A DNA stretch of 64,000 nt from Siphonodentalium dalli (taxonomy: Eukaryota; Mollusca; Scaphopoda; Gadilida; Siphonodentaliidae). The stretch covers positions 134,859,129-134,923,128 of the forward strand of contig CP136064.1 of the NCBI GenBank assembly GCA_032622095.1. The letters are read 5' to 3'. Below are positions 35,265 through 47,400 of this stretch, one piece after another. The position numbers were made by a program, and so were the translations under genes. The notes below the pieces were generated by a model that was not told the origin of the DNA, did no database searches, and worked only from the letters and a program-made list of their open reading frames with translations. Within the stretch, counting starts at the first letter, position 1; every line of letters starts with the position of its first letter.

Positions 35265-36285
35265 ATAGTGAGTAGTTGGGGTGATTAGTTACAAGATTAA
35301 AGTTTAGCCTAACTGTCGGAGTATAGCGTTTGTCGAGTTGAGTTCTCGTAAGTTGCTTGTTAAGTATGATAACTTTAGGTAATAAGTATTTGGTATACTA
35401 GTACTATGTTTAGTTTATAGTTTAGTGGGTTTACTGATTTCGCTTGAGTTAAGCTCTTCAGGTGTTTGTCACGATCAGCAATCGGATATCTTTTCTGATT
35501 AAGTGGGACGAGGTCTTGTACTGTTTCGTTTATATAGAGAAATTACTGGTGTCCGGGTGGTGACCTTTGGTTTGATGAGAATGAGCCTACATGGCTACAT
35601 CAATAGTAGGTCAACATGACCGCTTTCAGCAGTCAAGTCGCTCTGTATAGATTTACTGGGTGTTTGCAATTAGGGACATAGAGAATAGTTTCTCAACTTT
35701 AATAAGTGAATATCATTGTAAACAAGAATATTCACCACAGTGAGTGATAACTTGTACACATTAACTCAAAATCCACGACGGCCACCATTTTAGTAAAAAA
35801 AATAATTCTCTGATGGGAACCGGAAACGAAACGAAAGGTTGAACTCAATCGAGACGGTGACATTTGGTGCTTACTATCCCCAAATATATTTTGCTTTTAT
35901 CCAGTGAAATATATTGTAAGCTCAATATTCTGAAGAGAAATAATTTATCAAAAGACCCGAATTACGGAACATTTCGTTCCGGAATTTAATGATTCTGCCA
36001 TTTTACATTACCATCTGTTGCAGACTGTACAATTTAATACTTTACAATTTCGAGGAAGTATTTGTCTAATAAAACACGATTAAATAACTAAATACATTTC
36101 CTATTGTAGGAAAATCCAGGTCCTGTAACAGAATAGAGTTAAGAACTACCCAAGGAACACAAAGATTTAATTCTAGCGGTTGTATAATTGACGTTATTCG
36201 TTGCGCCAGGTGACATGGCGCAAACCCCCTGGTACTTTATAACGACACTACACTGAACGACAGGTACCTGTAACAAATATTTTAT
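35265..36285. other. Spacer, nothing identified
   Basis: No frame or repeat beyond scattered AT-rich sequence on either strand. Confidence 0.5.
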
Positions 36286-37411
36286 TACTTTTTATCACAT
36301 GATTAGCACTATTTTCATGTGTAATATTCTAGCGTAATAGACACGTGTAATATCGTCGCGTGCAATGACGTCACGCTGCTCTTTGGTCCAAAGTTCGCGG
36401 TTCACTGGCTGCAGTTAATTACGTGCGCTCGCTCAACAGTATGGCGATCAGACAGATTCGTAGGTTGGTGTCACCCTACTCCGTTTCACTCCATGACGTC
36501 ACCAAAAACGACGTAAAACCTCGTGGCGCTCTGACATTTTTACTGTGCCGCGTTTTTGCTATGTTTATTTTATGTGTTGTTTTCGATTATTTGTTTGTCG
36601 CCGATATAGCATTTGTCGGGATTCCCTGTATCTATATTTAAAACTGGCATGCGCGTAGTGAGCCTCGATTTCGATTTTTTCTCCCAGGTCAAAATACGTC
36701 AGAGTTATGACAAAAATAGATCGACCTACATTTTCTCCATCAGAACTCTACATCAAAGAGTCTATAGACTCCTTCGGGACCTACATAGACTCCTTCATTT
36801 GGGTATTTTTACTTATAATTGGGAAGTTTTATCATTTTTGGTTCGTGCGAAGACCTCTTTTTATCGTGCGAGAAAAGAGAGACATTCAAAATGCGATTTC
36901 GTAATTCGACGCAATAGGCTGAATAGCCTAACCTTCAGCCGAGTTCCGGGGTAACACAAAACAAAACGCATTTGTTGACACAAACACCGTTTGAAGAGTT
37001 TATTTTTATTGTTGCATATTGGCTGCTATCAATATTTACACAAATGGTATTAATTATTTCTTATAATTGCTCCTTTGGTCAACTTTGACTATCGGAAAAT
37101 GAAAATGAAAATATGCCGCTGAAAAAAAATGTAATCGATATTAAAGTCTCATCCTTTTGGCAACATGGAATTGGTTATAATTACTTAAATGAATAATATA
37201 GTAATTTGCCTTTTATCTGTGATGAAATGGTAATTGTCTTTTTTTGCTAACATTAAATTAAATTAAATAAATTAAGTAAAATACAGTGAAATTATTTTTA
37301 AAATTATTGTTTATTACATTTTTGCGCACGTTGGCATCTCTCTGAGTGCATTCTAGTTATTGTTATTTTCGATAACATTTTAGCGATTATATGATCATGT
37401 GATAAAAAGTA
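36286..37411. mobile_element. 1.1-kb element with 18-bp perfect TIRs
   Basis: TACTTTTTATCACATGAT at 36286-36303 is perfectly complemented at 37394-37411. The interior has two CRE-like TGACGTCA octamers (36366-36373, 36494-36501) upstream of overlapping plus-strand frames (36423-36641, 36613-36954) of 72 and 113 codons. Neither frame resembles a known family, so I do not call them genes. The remainder (36960-37390) is AT-rich. Confidence 0.6.
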
Positions 37412-37427
37412 TCTCAAATTTATCAAA

Positions 37428-37512
37428 TTTATCAACCTCGTCCACTAAATTCTATTTGAGCCTCGGTGAACCTCGGCTCAAATCGAATTTAGTGAACTCG
37501 GTTGATAAATTC
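37428..37512. repeat. Hairpin-forming inverted repeat
   Basis: 'tttatcaacctcgtccacta' and 'aattctatttgagcc' pair with 'ggctcaaatcgaattta' and 'gtgaactcggttgataaa' across a short loop 'tcggtgaacct'. It abuts the right TIR of the preceding element. Probably a small MITE. Confidence 0.55.
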
Positions 37513-37934
37513 CGTATAAAATAGTAACTCGTTTGAGATCCTCTATATATAAAATGGAAGGTATGTCTCTCTGTCGTACATATTCAAATTTGGTTTGTCG
37601 CCTTGGCCGACGGGGGTTAATCTGCAGATTTAATTCGGGTAAACGACTAAATGTACAATAACTTACATGTACAAACAGGATAATATGCGGTGATCACTTC
37701 ACTGTTGCTTATTTCCTAATTCCAATAAAAATTGTTTTTATTTGATACATTAGATGATTTTATATAAGTGACTAGACAATATTTTTTCCAGAATGATAAC
37801 AGTGAATTGTAGCTGTCAGCTGATTGGCCGAATTGAAAAAATACTTCTTTATTTTTTTTCCGAATGTCACCTGACTTTTGTTTATAAATAAGACGGAATG
37901 CTGTTTGTGATCAAAAATGGACGCCACCGTTTAG

Positions 37935-38094
37935 ACAAAATACAATGTGTTGCTCACTGGACAGGCGGGCACAGACAAATCCACTTGCCTCAACAAATGG
38001 TATTACGACCTCAACGCAAGTGGGAGAGCTGTTTGTCGCCTTGGATCAACGGGGGCAGTGAGCACTTCGTCTAACTGGAAGTTGAAACCTGGAA
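37935..38094 (+). pseudogene. P-loop fragment, PIF1/Helitron-helicase-like exon
   Basis: An open stretch of about 53 codons reads YNVLLTGQAGTDKSTCLNKW..., then GRAVCRLGSTGAVSTS. The spacing of a Walker A motif (GxAGTxKST) followed by a G(R)xVxxxxSTG motif Ia matches PIF1-type helicases, including the helicase part of Helitrons. The usual Gly before Lys is Asp here, which would weaken ATP binding. A consensus donor GTAAGT starts at 38095, and an in-frame TAG just upstream (37932) means it would have to be an internal exon or a relic. No downstream helicase motifs are seen. Confidence 0.4.
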
Positions 38095-41000
38095 GTAAGT
38101 TCAAATTTCGCGCAAATAATCCACAAATAGCTCCGGCAAGCTGTGAACATTAATAAATTAAAAGCGGTCTCGCGATGGAATGCGGATGGATCCCCAACCA
38201 ATCTCCAATGTTTTGTCATTGAAAACAGTTACTAATAGTAATCACAACCCAAAGGAATGTTCTTCCTTACTTATATTCTAATGATTTGGATTGTGATTTG
38301 AAACAAACAAACAACCCAAATTATGAGGGGGGTAAACCCAAGTTCTCACTCATAAGAACCCCAATTTCCAACCAAGGCTAAGGGTTGTGGAGGCGAGTAC
38401 AACTAATATTTCATCCAGATTGAGAATGGGCATAATTATGGGCCAGTCGCCGGGGAGCCACGAAAGGCTGAAAGATGTGAGTGCAATATAATAATTCTGA
38501 GGTAGACCCCATCCCCCTATCTTCGTGTACGTAATTGGTTATAAGAAATATTTATAGTTAATTAAATCTTGACGTTCATACAAGTCAACACATAGTAGTC
38601 TGAGTAGTGCAGGTCGTGACTGCACGGTCGTCGTCCTTTTTTACATGGATTTCAATGCCATAATTTCTTTTTTTTCTTCTTCGATCAGCCTCCCCATAGC
38701 AACACTGTTAAATTTGAAAAACAAAATCAACCTTATTCAAAATTAAATGATTGAAGTGGATTTAGTTGACATAGGCACATAGCATTCGGCAAACTTTGTC
38801 AGATTCCGAACCGTTTGTTTGAAATTACGTCCCCTGGCAACGTTGCGATTGGTGACGTAATTTTCGTTACAAAATGGGTGCGCCCAGGTGCAAGAAGTTA
38901 TCGGCGAGTGCATATTCAAAATTCTCCATTGTTATTGTTCTCGTGCTGAATTTTATTGGTATAAGCCAATCGATTGGGCATACATTGTGTGTGAAGCCTC
39001 TGGACTTGGTTGAACAGTGGAAGTGAAACTCAGTCATTCGGAAAGAAACTGAACGATGAATCTGAGACTGAAAAAATATGAAAATCAAAATGATCATGAT
39101 GGTGTCAGACTGTCATGGTCAGTGGAGACAGTGGGGTGGACTGTAGACGTTGGACTGGTCTGTGGTCACCAGTCACCACGGTGATTTGACTTGTTCTGTT
39201 AAATTTTAAGTATGTTTTCCCCTGGACTGGTTAGAGTTGCAAGCGGCAAATTGTTCCGTCTACTTCTCTAAATTTAATTGTTAATAGCTGACAATGTCAG
39301 GTCAAGGAAATCAGAAAATGGACATTTTAGAGCTGACTGTCAGATTTACTCATTTACTACTAGTACTACTAGTCTATTACTATTAGGATTGTATTAGTGA
39401 TTACAAATTAGTCAATTTAGTTTTCAACGACTTCTGGCTCAGCATCACCCACTCACTGTGAGTGTGACTCGGGTCAAAATACAATTCTAGCCAGCTACAG
39501 AGCAGTCGACACACAGATGTGACAAACATGTAAAGCCCAGTGAATTGGTGACTGACAAAGTGAGTCAATTAACTTGGTGAGTGAAGGAAAAGAAGAACAT
39601 CTCCCATTTGGTCTCGGCACACTGCAGAGTGTAGTGACTGGTGAGAGGATATGCTTTCAACTTTCCATCAATGAATTCTGTTTCCTGTGATTGACAGATC
39701 AAGTTAAATATAATAATTATAATGCACCGTTAAAAACGTCATTAAGTTAACGGTGATTTGTTTCAGCATTCTCACATATTAAATATTTCATGATTTTAAC
39801 ACGGTGTTCCCTTTCTCCTTAAGCATTCAGCGGGAGCTCGGTCAGCATGGCTAGCATACATGTATATACTAGTAGCTATTTGTGGAAAAATTATTAAATA
39901 TAGCCCTGCGTACTTGCTATATTGTCGACTTGACACATTGGTATTGGAATAATCTGTATGCTAAACATAATAATTCCAGGCCAAGCTGTTCGAACTGTCA
40001 TGACCTTCTAGTTCTACATGACTCATGGGGCAATCGCAGATCTATGGTCATATAAATGTTTAATCTGGTAGCATTTTCTTAGACCATGCCATGAATCTCT
40101 ATGTATCCTGCCCGTCGAGAATGATATATTCCACCAGTACAAAGTTTTTGCTGTTGCGATAGGGAAGTTTGTAATAATGAAAAAACAGTACAGGTAATAA
40201 ATTATGAAATACCTGTTCCTTAATAATGTGTGTCATAGAATGTGAAGGTCTAACTTTGAAATTGCAAGATTTAAGTGACTTTGTGGTTGATTTTGCTTTG
40301 CGTCCCTTACACTAATGTAATTCCTCCTGGGCAATTAGAAAATTCTCAACGATCATTAAATTATTTGGCATAGAGACATATATATATAGAACTAAATTAA
40401 AATAGAATTAAATTTCCATCACTATTATTAATTTCAGTCTAAGTCTCCACTATCAATATTATTGACCATCACAATGATAGGACACCTGAGAGTATGATAT
40501 AATATCACAAAAGTCACAAACAAGCATGCAATCTCGAGCTGGGACCAGCCCTACTGTGAAGTAGATTATTGAGGAACAAGTATTAACAATAAAGGGAAAT
40601 ATACTCCCTTCTTGTTTATTCATTGTTATAATTTTCGCTATCAGAACATAAAAAAGTTCCCAGGTTTTTGTACAGTGCAATTGGTGTAATATGGTCTATA
40701 GTACGGTCATATCTAGTGTAGAGATTCATGACATGATCTAGTCATTTTTGTGGTTCGATGGTCTTTTAAGGTGAACTCAGTAAACGTGCATATATGCACG
40801 TTTGATTAGTTAGTAGTAACCGTAAAGGAAAAGCCCCGATCATACCACTATTGCACAATGACATCAGTTTGTTTGATCTAAATTATTTATCCACTCCAGC
40901 CCCAAAACAATTGTCATTTGGCAAATTATGTCATTCCGTTTTGAAGTGCATATCATCTACTGAAGGTGGATCCTACCACAGGCCAGAAATTGTGTCCCAT

Positions 41001-41625
41001 TGAGTCATTGTGCCCCCACCCGTGCAACTCGCTGAAAGTCAATCATACATAAACATCTATAAATAAACCAGATGTGGCTATGTGAAATATGTAATAAATC
41101 CCCGTTTTCCACATCACAAAAATGTATTCAGTATTATATGTAAATTTATCCAATAAAGATATTTTTCCCTTAAAATTGCAAAAATGAAATTAATTAATTT
41201 TGCCTTGAAAATTGGTCGCTGGGCCAGATTCAACCTTCACCTGATAGCATTTTGAACAAATATAGTAACATGTGTTATATGGCTAATATTATCTCTGGAC
41301 TGGCGCCATTGATATTGGTCTGGAAATTAGAGAAATGTTAGAGGCAATGTCTCACTCTGACCCATATCTAACTGTGGCCCACATTCTCCTATATCTGGTG
41401 CTGCAACATATTCTCGTGCAAATAGGTTTATATTGTACTTAAATATTCACATAGGTTAATATTTTTTATTCATTTAAATTTGTTTAAATCAAAATTTAGA
41501 AAAACTAACGCCATTATACACTCTGCCAGGGCACCCTGAGTCACCACACCAAATTTCGTTGAAATTCGGGCACCAAAATTAACAAAGACGTGTTGGTCTC
41601 AACTTTACTCCAGTCTTATATGTAT
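38095..41625. other. Spacer, nothing identified
   Basis: AT-rich DNA. The longest frames (about 76 codons) lack codon-like composition. A 'ggactggtctgtggtcacca' patch near 39100-39190 resembles the GGTCA/GGACTGG clusters elsewhere in the window. Confidence 0.5.
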
Positions 41626-42411
41626 ACTAGAAGGTGACCCGACTTCGTCCGGGCTTTGACCTTGAATTGACCATTTTGTCAGGTGGGGTCAAACACCAAC
41701 ACCCCAAAAATGGTGGAAATCGGCCCAACGGATACCGGGAAATCGGCCCAGCGGATACCGAGATACCCTATGCATCAAATTTCGTCCGTAAAAATCCGCC
41801 AGTTTAACCCGATTTGATTTCCACTCAAGTATATAAACGCGCCTCATATACACACGCTCATTAATTATCAAGTTTCAACGTAAAGATAAATTACCATCGG
41901 TGCCCGAGATATTGCCAAGACGTCTGAAACAGTCAAATGCATCGGCCGGTTAAGCGTTAACGTGATCTAACGTTATGACCTCTGACGACGTCATAGAAGT
42001 TACGCATTGTTTTTATCCTGATGGAAGATAGTATCACTTCTTCTTGATAATTGAGGCAGATAACTAAAACGGATACATACGCATTATATATCGTTGGAAA
42101 GAGGAAACACGAAAGATTCTCACAGTGTCATTATTATGACTGGCATTTTATTATTCGCGCTGTTTCGAATCGATTTGTAAGCACCGAACTCAAATGAAAG
42201 TCCCGTAACACAGCGTAAAAACAGATTTGACCTCGGCACGTGAAAAGTTGACCTCGGATCTGAAAATCAATAGGCCTATGTCACCCCCCGGCCGAAAATA
42301 CCCCCACATACCAAGTTTCATCGAAATCGGGTCGGCCGTTTTCGAGTTCATCGATTGCACACACACACAAACACACACACAAACAGATCTTCCAAAATAT
42401 ATAATAGATAT
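41626..42411 (+). mobile_element. RTE-like non-autonomous retroelement/SINE copy 2
   Basis: Begins 'actagaaggtgacccgactt', then 'cgtccgggctttgaccttga', and ends in a CA microsatellite (42357-42381), 'aaacagatcttcc' and 'aaaatatataatagata'. Length is 786 bp, almost that of copy 1 (6700-7496), but the nuclear-receptor-like 'tcaaggtca' block is present only once. The 'ttcatcgaaatcgggtcggc' before the tail is typical of RTE-derived 3' ends (inference). No frame. Confidence 0.5.
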
Positions 42412-42486
42412 AAACAGTCCCATGAAACATTTATGCATTTATTGATGGACGTGTCGTGGGATGTTCGTATACAGGATCGGGTTCAT

Positions 42487-42810
42487 TATTCCGAAGGTTC
42501 CATATTCCGAAGGTTCCATATTCCGAAGGTTCGCTATTCCAAATGTTCGTTATTCCGAAGATCTATTCGCTATTCTGAAGGTTTTATATTCAGGTTTTCT
42601 ATTCTGGGCGTATTTATCCAGAAATTAATTAAAATTTGCAGCCCCACCCCGCCTCCCCCCCCCCCCCCCCACAAAAACCACACGAGGAATGAAAAATGCT
42701 ATTACGCTAGTATTCACATATTCGGAATAGAGAACCATCGGAATAGCGAACCTTCGGTATAATGAAACTTGGGAATAGTGAACATTCGGAATAGCGAACC
42801 TTCGGAATAG
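42487..42810. repeat. Inverted arrays of a 16-bp 'TATTCCGAAGGTTCCA' unit around poly-C
   Basis: The left arm (42487-42605) repeats TATTCCGAAGGTTCCA/CGC units. The right arm (42718-42810) is the inverse ('cggaatagcgaaccttcgg' units). A cytosine-rich tract at about 42645-42671 lies between them. Outside, 'cccatgaaacat' is followed by 'gatggacgt' in direct orientation at about 42419 and 42879. It could form a large cruciform. The following 42826-43689 shows no gene. Confidence 0.6.
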
Positions 42811-43689
42811 GGACATGTCGCTGTCCATACGTATTGACATGATCATATATCCCAAGTTGGCCGGAAATACAGGCACTCCCATGAAACATAGATTTACCAT
42901 TTTATAGATGGACGTACGTGTTTTGGGTTGTCCATACGTACTGACGTAATCATATTACCAAATATTGTCAAATTCAAGAAGAGAGCTAGATCCATTGGAT
43001 CTTAGTATCATGGCTTACGCCAGCTAAGATCCATCTTGCCCTTTAAACAATATAGGCGGCTATAATTCCTATAAAAGTTACAAATATGACCAACGCATAT
43101 GTATTTATAAACTAAATACTAATACCAGTGTGCAACCATCCACTCACCTACGTGTCATTTATCCTTAAAATCCGTCAAATAACAGAACCTAAACACAGAC
43201 ATTGCACGCGTTCCTGAATACCCGTGGAAAATCCAAACTATCTACAATTAGGTCGAGTTTAACTATACTCTGCGCATGCGTGACATTTGGCCTACTAGCC
43301 TCACTACAAAAAATTCCATGAAAACTGTCACATGTGCCGTGCACGTTTGTCATGTGATATTTAGGACCTCCTACTTTTCGTGCTTCCGCCATTTGCAACA
43401 TGTGTTTTCAGGATTGGATTTTTGGATTAAATACTTACGGAATTATACACACGTTATGGTAGGTGTCAGAGCTAATATAAACTGCAATAATGTTAACATT
43501 AATGACCATGTTAGTTGATTCTTAAAATTAAGTGTGTTTTAAAAAATTAGCTAGTCGCCTAAGCTCAAAGAATATCGGCTCCACGACCTGTATGGCGTAA
43601 GCCATAGTAAAAGGTCGTATTCCAAGACTAGAAGAGAGCCTCTCTCTGAGAGGGCACAAGATTGCAAAATGGATGAGAGGTCATTGTAA

Positions 43690-44264
43690 CTAACATTACG
43701 GGTAATGATTTGGCAGACATTGCAGCAAAAGAAGCAGCTTCTACTGTCCCGCAAGCTTCTTTCACAGACCACTCTAATCTGAACTCCTTCAAAGAACACA
43801 AAAATGCAATAAAGGACTCTGTTAAATGTAAGTGGCAAACCTCGTGGGACCTTTGTAAAACTTCCCAGCACACTCAAGAATTGTTTCCAATAACTGGTAT
43901 GAAGCCTACCAAATTCTCATTCTCTGACAGAGCCACGGAGGTGAAAGTTAACCGACTCAAGTTAGGTCACACTCTCCTAAATGAGCATATGTTCAAAATG
44001 AATCTTGTAGCCACACCGAAATGCTCTTGTGGTGAACAAGGAACTATACTACACTACATTCTCAACTGCAGCTTAAACCAAGGGTACAGGGACATTCTGT
44101 TTTCTTATCTCACCGAAAGTCCGCAACTCCAGGATTCTATAAATGACAGCGACATAACAATAAAACTTCTCCTCGGACAATGCGAAGGACTGTCAGCAGA
44201 TACAGAACTTCTTCGACATAAACTTGTTCACAACTTTGTCAGATCTTCAGGCATCAGTGTCTAA
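43690..44264 (+). pseudogene. 5'-truncated LINE ORF2, RNase H end and C-terminal zinc motif
   Basis: The open part begins in the last RNase H motif (GNDLADIAAKEAAS) and continues through about 184 codons: 'W.TSWDLCKTSQHTQELFP', 'VNRLKLGHTLLNEHMFKMNL', then a Cys/His motif (PKCSCGEQGTILHYILNC), ending with TAA near 44264. This domain order is the 3' part of ORF2 in RNase H-bearing LINEs of the I/Nimb/Ingi group. Upstream DNA back to about 43550 may be a further frameshifted stretch of the same element. It is related to, but not the same as, the minus-strand LINE that faces it. Confidence 0.75.
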
Positions 44265-44452
44265 ACAATGATATTATATATGTATATAACTCTCCCTTAC
44301 CAGATAGAAGACGTCACACATACAGAGTATGTTGTTGTTGACTTCCGCTATTCACTATCCGTTGAATAAGAACTCATGTACTGTGTTCGCTCAGGTATTA
44401 TTATCACTGCAATTACTGATACTCTCTACTTCATAACGGAAAGGTCGGATTT

Positions 44453-47400
44453 TCAAATTCTTTTCAATGTAACCGAAAGGAAGCCATGAACTGCCTTCTG
44501 GATAATTTGCTGCACAGTCATATTTAAATAAGAGCTATCTCCAATCAGTGATCTGGCATTAATCATTCTTTTTTCAACCTCTACTTCAGTCTGAACGAAC
44601 CCCATCTCGATCTCATTTATCATTTCTTCCCTTTCGACAGCATACAATGGACATTCCAGAATGAAATGGCACACCGTTTCCTTGTCACCGCATTCACAGC
44701 TTGTGGTGGTATCCTTTATGAATTTCCCGATGTGTCCCTTCAAGCTGGAGTGTCCGGATCTCAATCTGTTAATTTTATGTTGTATCTGTTCGGTCATCGC
44801 TGATATGGTTCTTCACATATTTTACTGCCTCCACTACATTGGGGAATAGCTCTTCAGTGTGGCGTGCCTTTTGCAGATTTGACCATTGGAACTGCCATTT
44901 CACCATTATATTTTTCTGCATGGCCTTCTTCAAATCTGTCACTGTATTGTCAGTCTCTTTTAATTCCGAATCTATCATCTCTGATGCATGTGCTGTCTCT
45001 TTGGCCGCACCATCTGCTACATCATTTCCCTTGATATTAATATGGCCTCCAACCCATTTAATATTTACATCCGCTCCACTGCTGTGTATAGTGTTGAGTT
45101 TCATGCGGCACTCTGTTATGGTTTGGAAATATTTCTCAGGAAGACTGTTACCAGTCACTGCATCTATAGCTGATTGGCAATCACAAATGATGCAGCTGTT
45201 TCTAACTCCTCTGGATGTGATCCATTTCTCGATGAAGTTTATGGCAAGTAGCAGACCTCTTATCTCGCCGTGGTAGTTATTACTATCCTTGCTAACGGAT
45301 TCTTTCAGTATAACTGGTTCTGAATTGAGGCCATCTAGGTATATAACAGCAGCTGCACCAGTTGGACCTGGATTTCCTAGTGATGACCCGTCAGTGAAGA
45401 CCATGATGTTGTTCTGATCACTTCCATTCAGATATTTGGTTATGTCTTCTCGGGCTGCTTCCTTCTGAGATTTTGAACGAGTCGCTGCATTACCCAATTC
45501 GATGTCAGACTTTGGACTAGTTATGACAGCAACTCTGCACAGGAACATGTCTTTCTCGTACTTCGGCTGTGGCTCCAGATTGAATTATGTCGTACCGAGC
45601 ATGTATCTCGCCGCAGCATACATTTGCTTCATTTGAGAGCCTCCCTGTTTCACAACAGACTCGTCCAACATTCTCCTTAGCAACAATCCATCTGTCTGTT
45701 TCACTCGTATAAACTCTCGTGCTGCCAATTCCTGAAGCCTAAATCTCAATGGTGTTGTTGCTGTGATGACTTCCAGGGTCTCAGTTGGTGTTGACACCAT
45801 AGCTCCGCTTGCAGTCAGAAGGGCTGATCGGTGAACTTCTTCCAATGAATTAAGATGAGTCTCTTTTAAATCTACTCAAGATGTTCAGAGCCTTTGATGC
45901 CTTGATCTTCACATTCTGTACCTGTTCATCGAACTTCAGTTTTTCATCAATTATGACCCCGAGGACCTTCTTATACGACACCCTCTTCAGTTGTTTTCCA
46001 TTCATGTATATACTTGGCACCGTTGTTGTAGCCTCTGGGGAGAAGTGGATGTAGTCAGTCTTGTCTGCATTTATGCAAATGTGCCATCTGTTACACCATT
46101 GTTGGACCTTTTCCAGACTTCCATTTGTTGATGGCTGCACTTCCTTAACATCTTTTCCTTCATTAAGAATGGTCATATCATCAGAAAAGTATGTTGTTAT
46201 ACAATTTCCCATTGTTGGCATGTCGCTTGTGTATATGATGAACAGAATAGGGCTGATGACAGACCCTTGTGGTAGGCCAATATGTGTCTTTATCCACGGG
46301 CTTACTCTCGGGCTCCAAATAAAAGTGCAGGCCCCAATAACAGTGCAGGGGGGAAATTTCATTGAAAGTTAATAAAAGTGCAGACCCAAATAATAGTGCA
46401 GGGGAAACTCTGAGCAAAACATCAACTGTTAAACATATTATTTTTACAGTTCGTGTAGGTCAAGTATAGGAATCAACATAGTACGGTATGTGTCATGTGG
46501 TGTTTTATTCAGTATTTAAATGTTCACATGTGTGTCATATACATGCATAAAGATATAAACTCATCATTTTGGTATCAGAGTCATATAGAAATCTTGAGTT
46601 TGTGCTGATTTCAATTTCCATAGCCTCAAAATTAATAAACGTGCAGACCCAAATAAGCACTGTGCAGGGGGGAAATTTCCCAAGAAAATAATAAACGTGC
46701 ATGCATGTTTATTTGGAGCCCAAGAGTATATAGGAGTTGACCATGCTCCTACTTTTTCTGTTACACAAGAAATTCTTGATATACTGTACAATTCTTCCAT
46801 CTAGTCCTAGATTGTGAAGTTTGTACAGAATACCCAGTCTCATAACTGAGTCGAAGGCGCCCTCAAAATCCACGAATGTCATCACCCCATGCATCTTCTC
46901 ATTTACACAGACCTGAGCTCCTTGTGTGATTTGCAGTAGCGCCTGTGTAGTACTATGCTGTTTCCTATATGCAAACTGATGCTCATGTATCCAATCAAAA
47001 GCTTCCGCCTTCCAGATCAGTCTGTAAGTTACCACCCGCTCGTAGATTTTCCCAACTATACTTGTCAAGCTGATCGGTCTGTAACTTTTCTCTGTAAATA
47101 TTATAATTGTCTTTCCCTGGCTTTGGTATATACACTTTATTTTCCTGGCAGAATTGTGCTGGTACTCGTCCAGTCTTCCAGCAAGAATTGAAAAATTTTG
47201 TTAAGGCTTGCTCCATAATTTCTCCACTCCTTGTGATAAATAATGGTAATATTTTGTCAGGTCCTGGTGCAGAACTTTTATTCATCTGCGATATAGCACA
47301 TTTAACTTCCTCCTCTGTAATATCCGAGTTTACAGTATCATCTCCTTCTATTTGCCCTGTAGCTTCGGCCATGATCCCTGTCAGTTGAGTCTCAAGTGAC

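Noticed and set aside
36613-36954. 113-codon plus-strand frame as a gene
   Set aside because: No recognisable domain, and it sits inside a TIR element; noted but not called.
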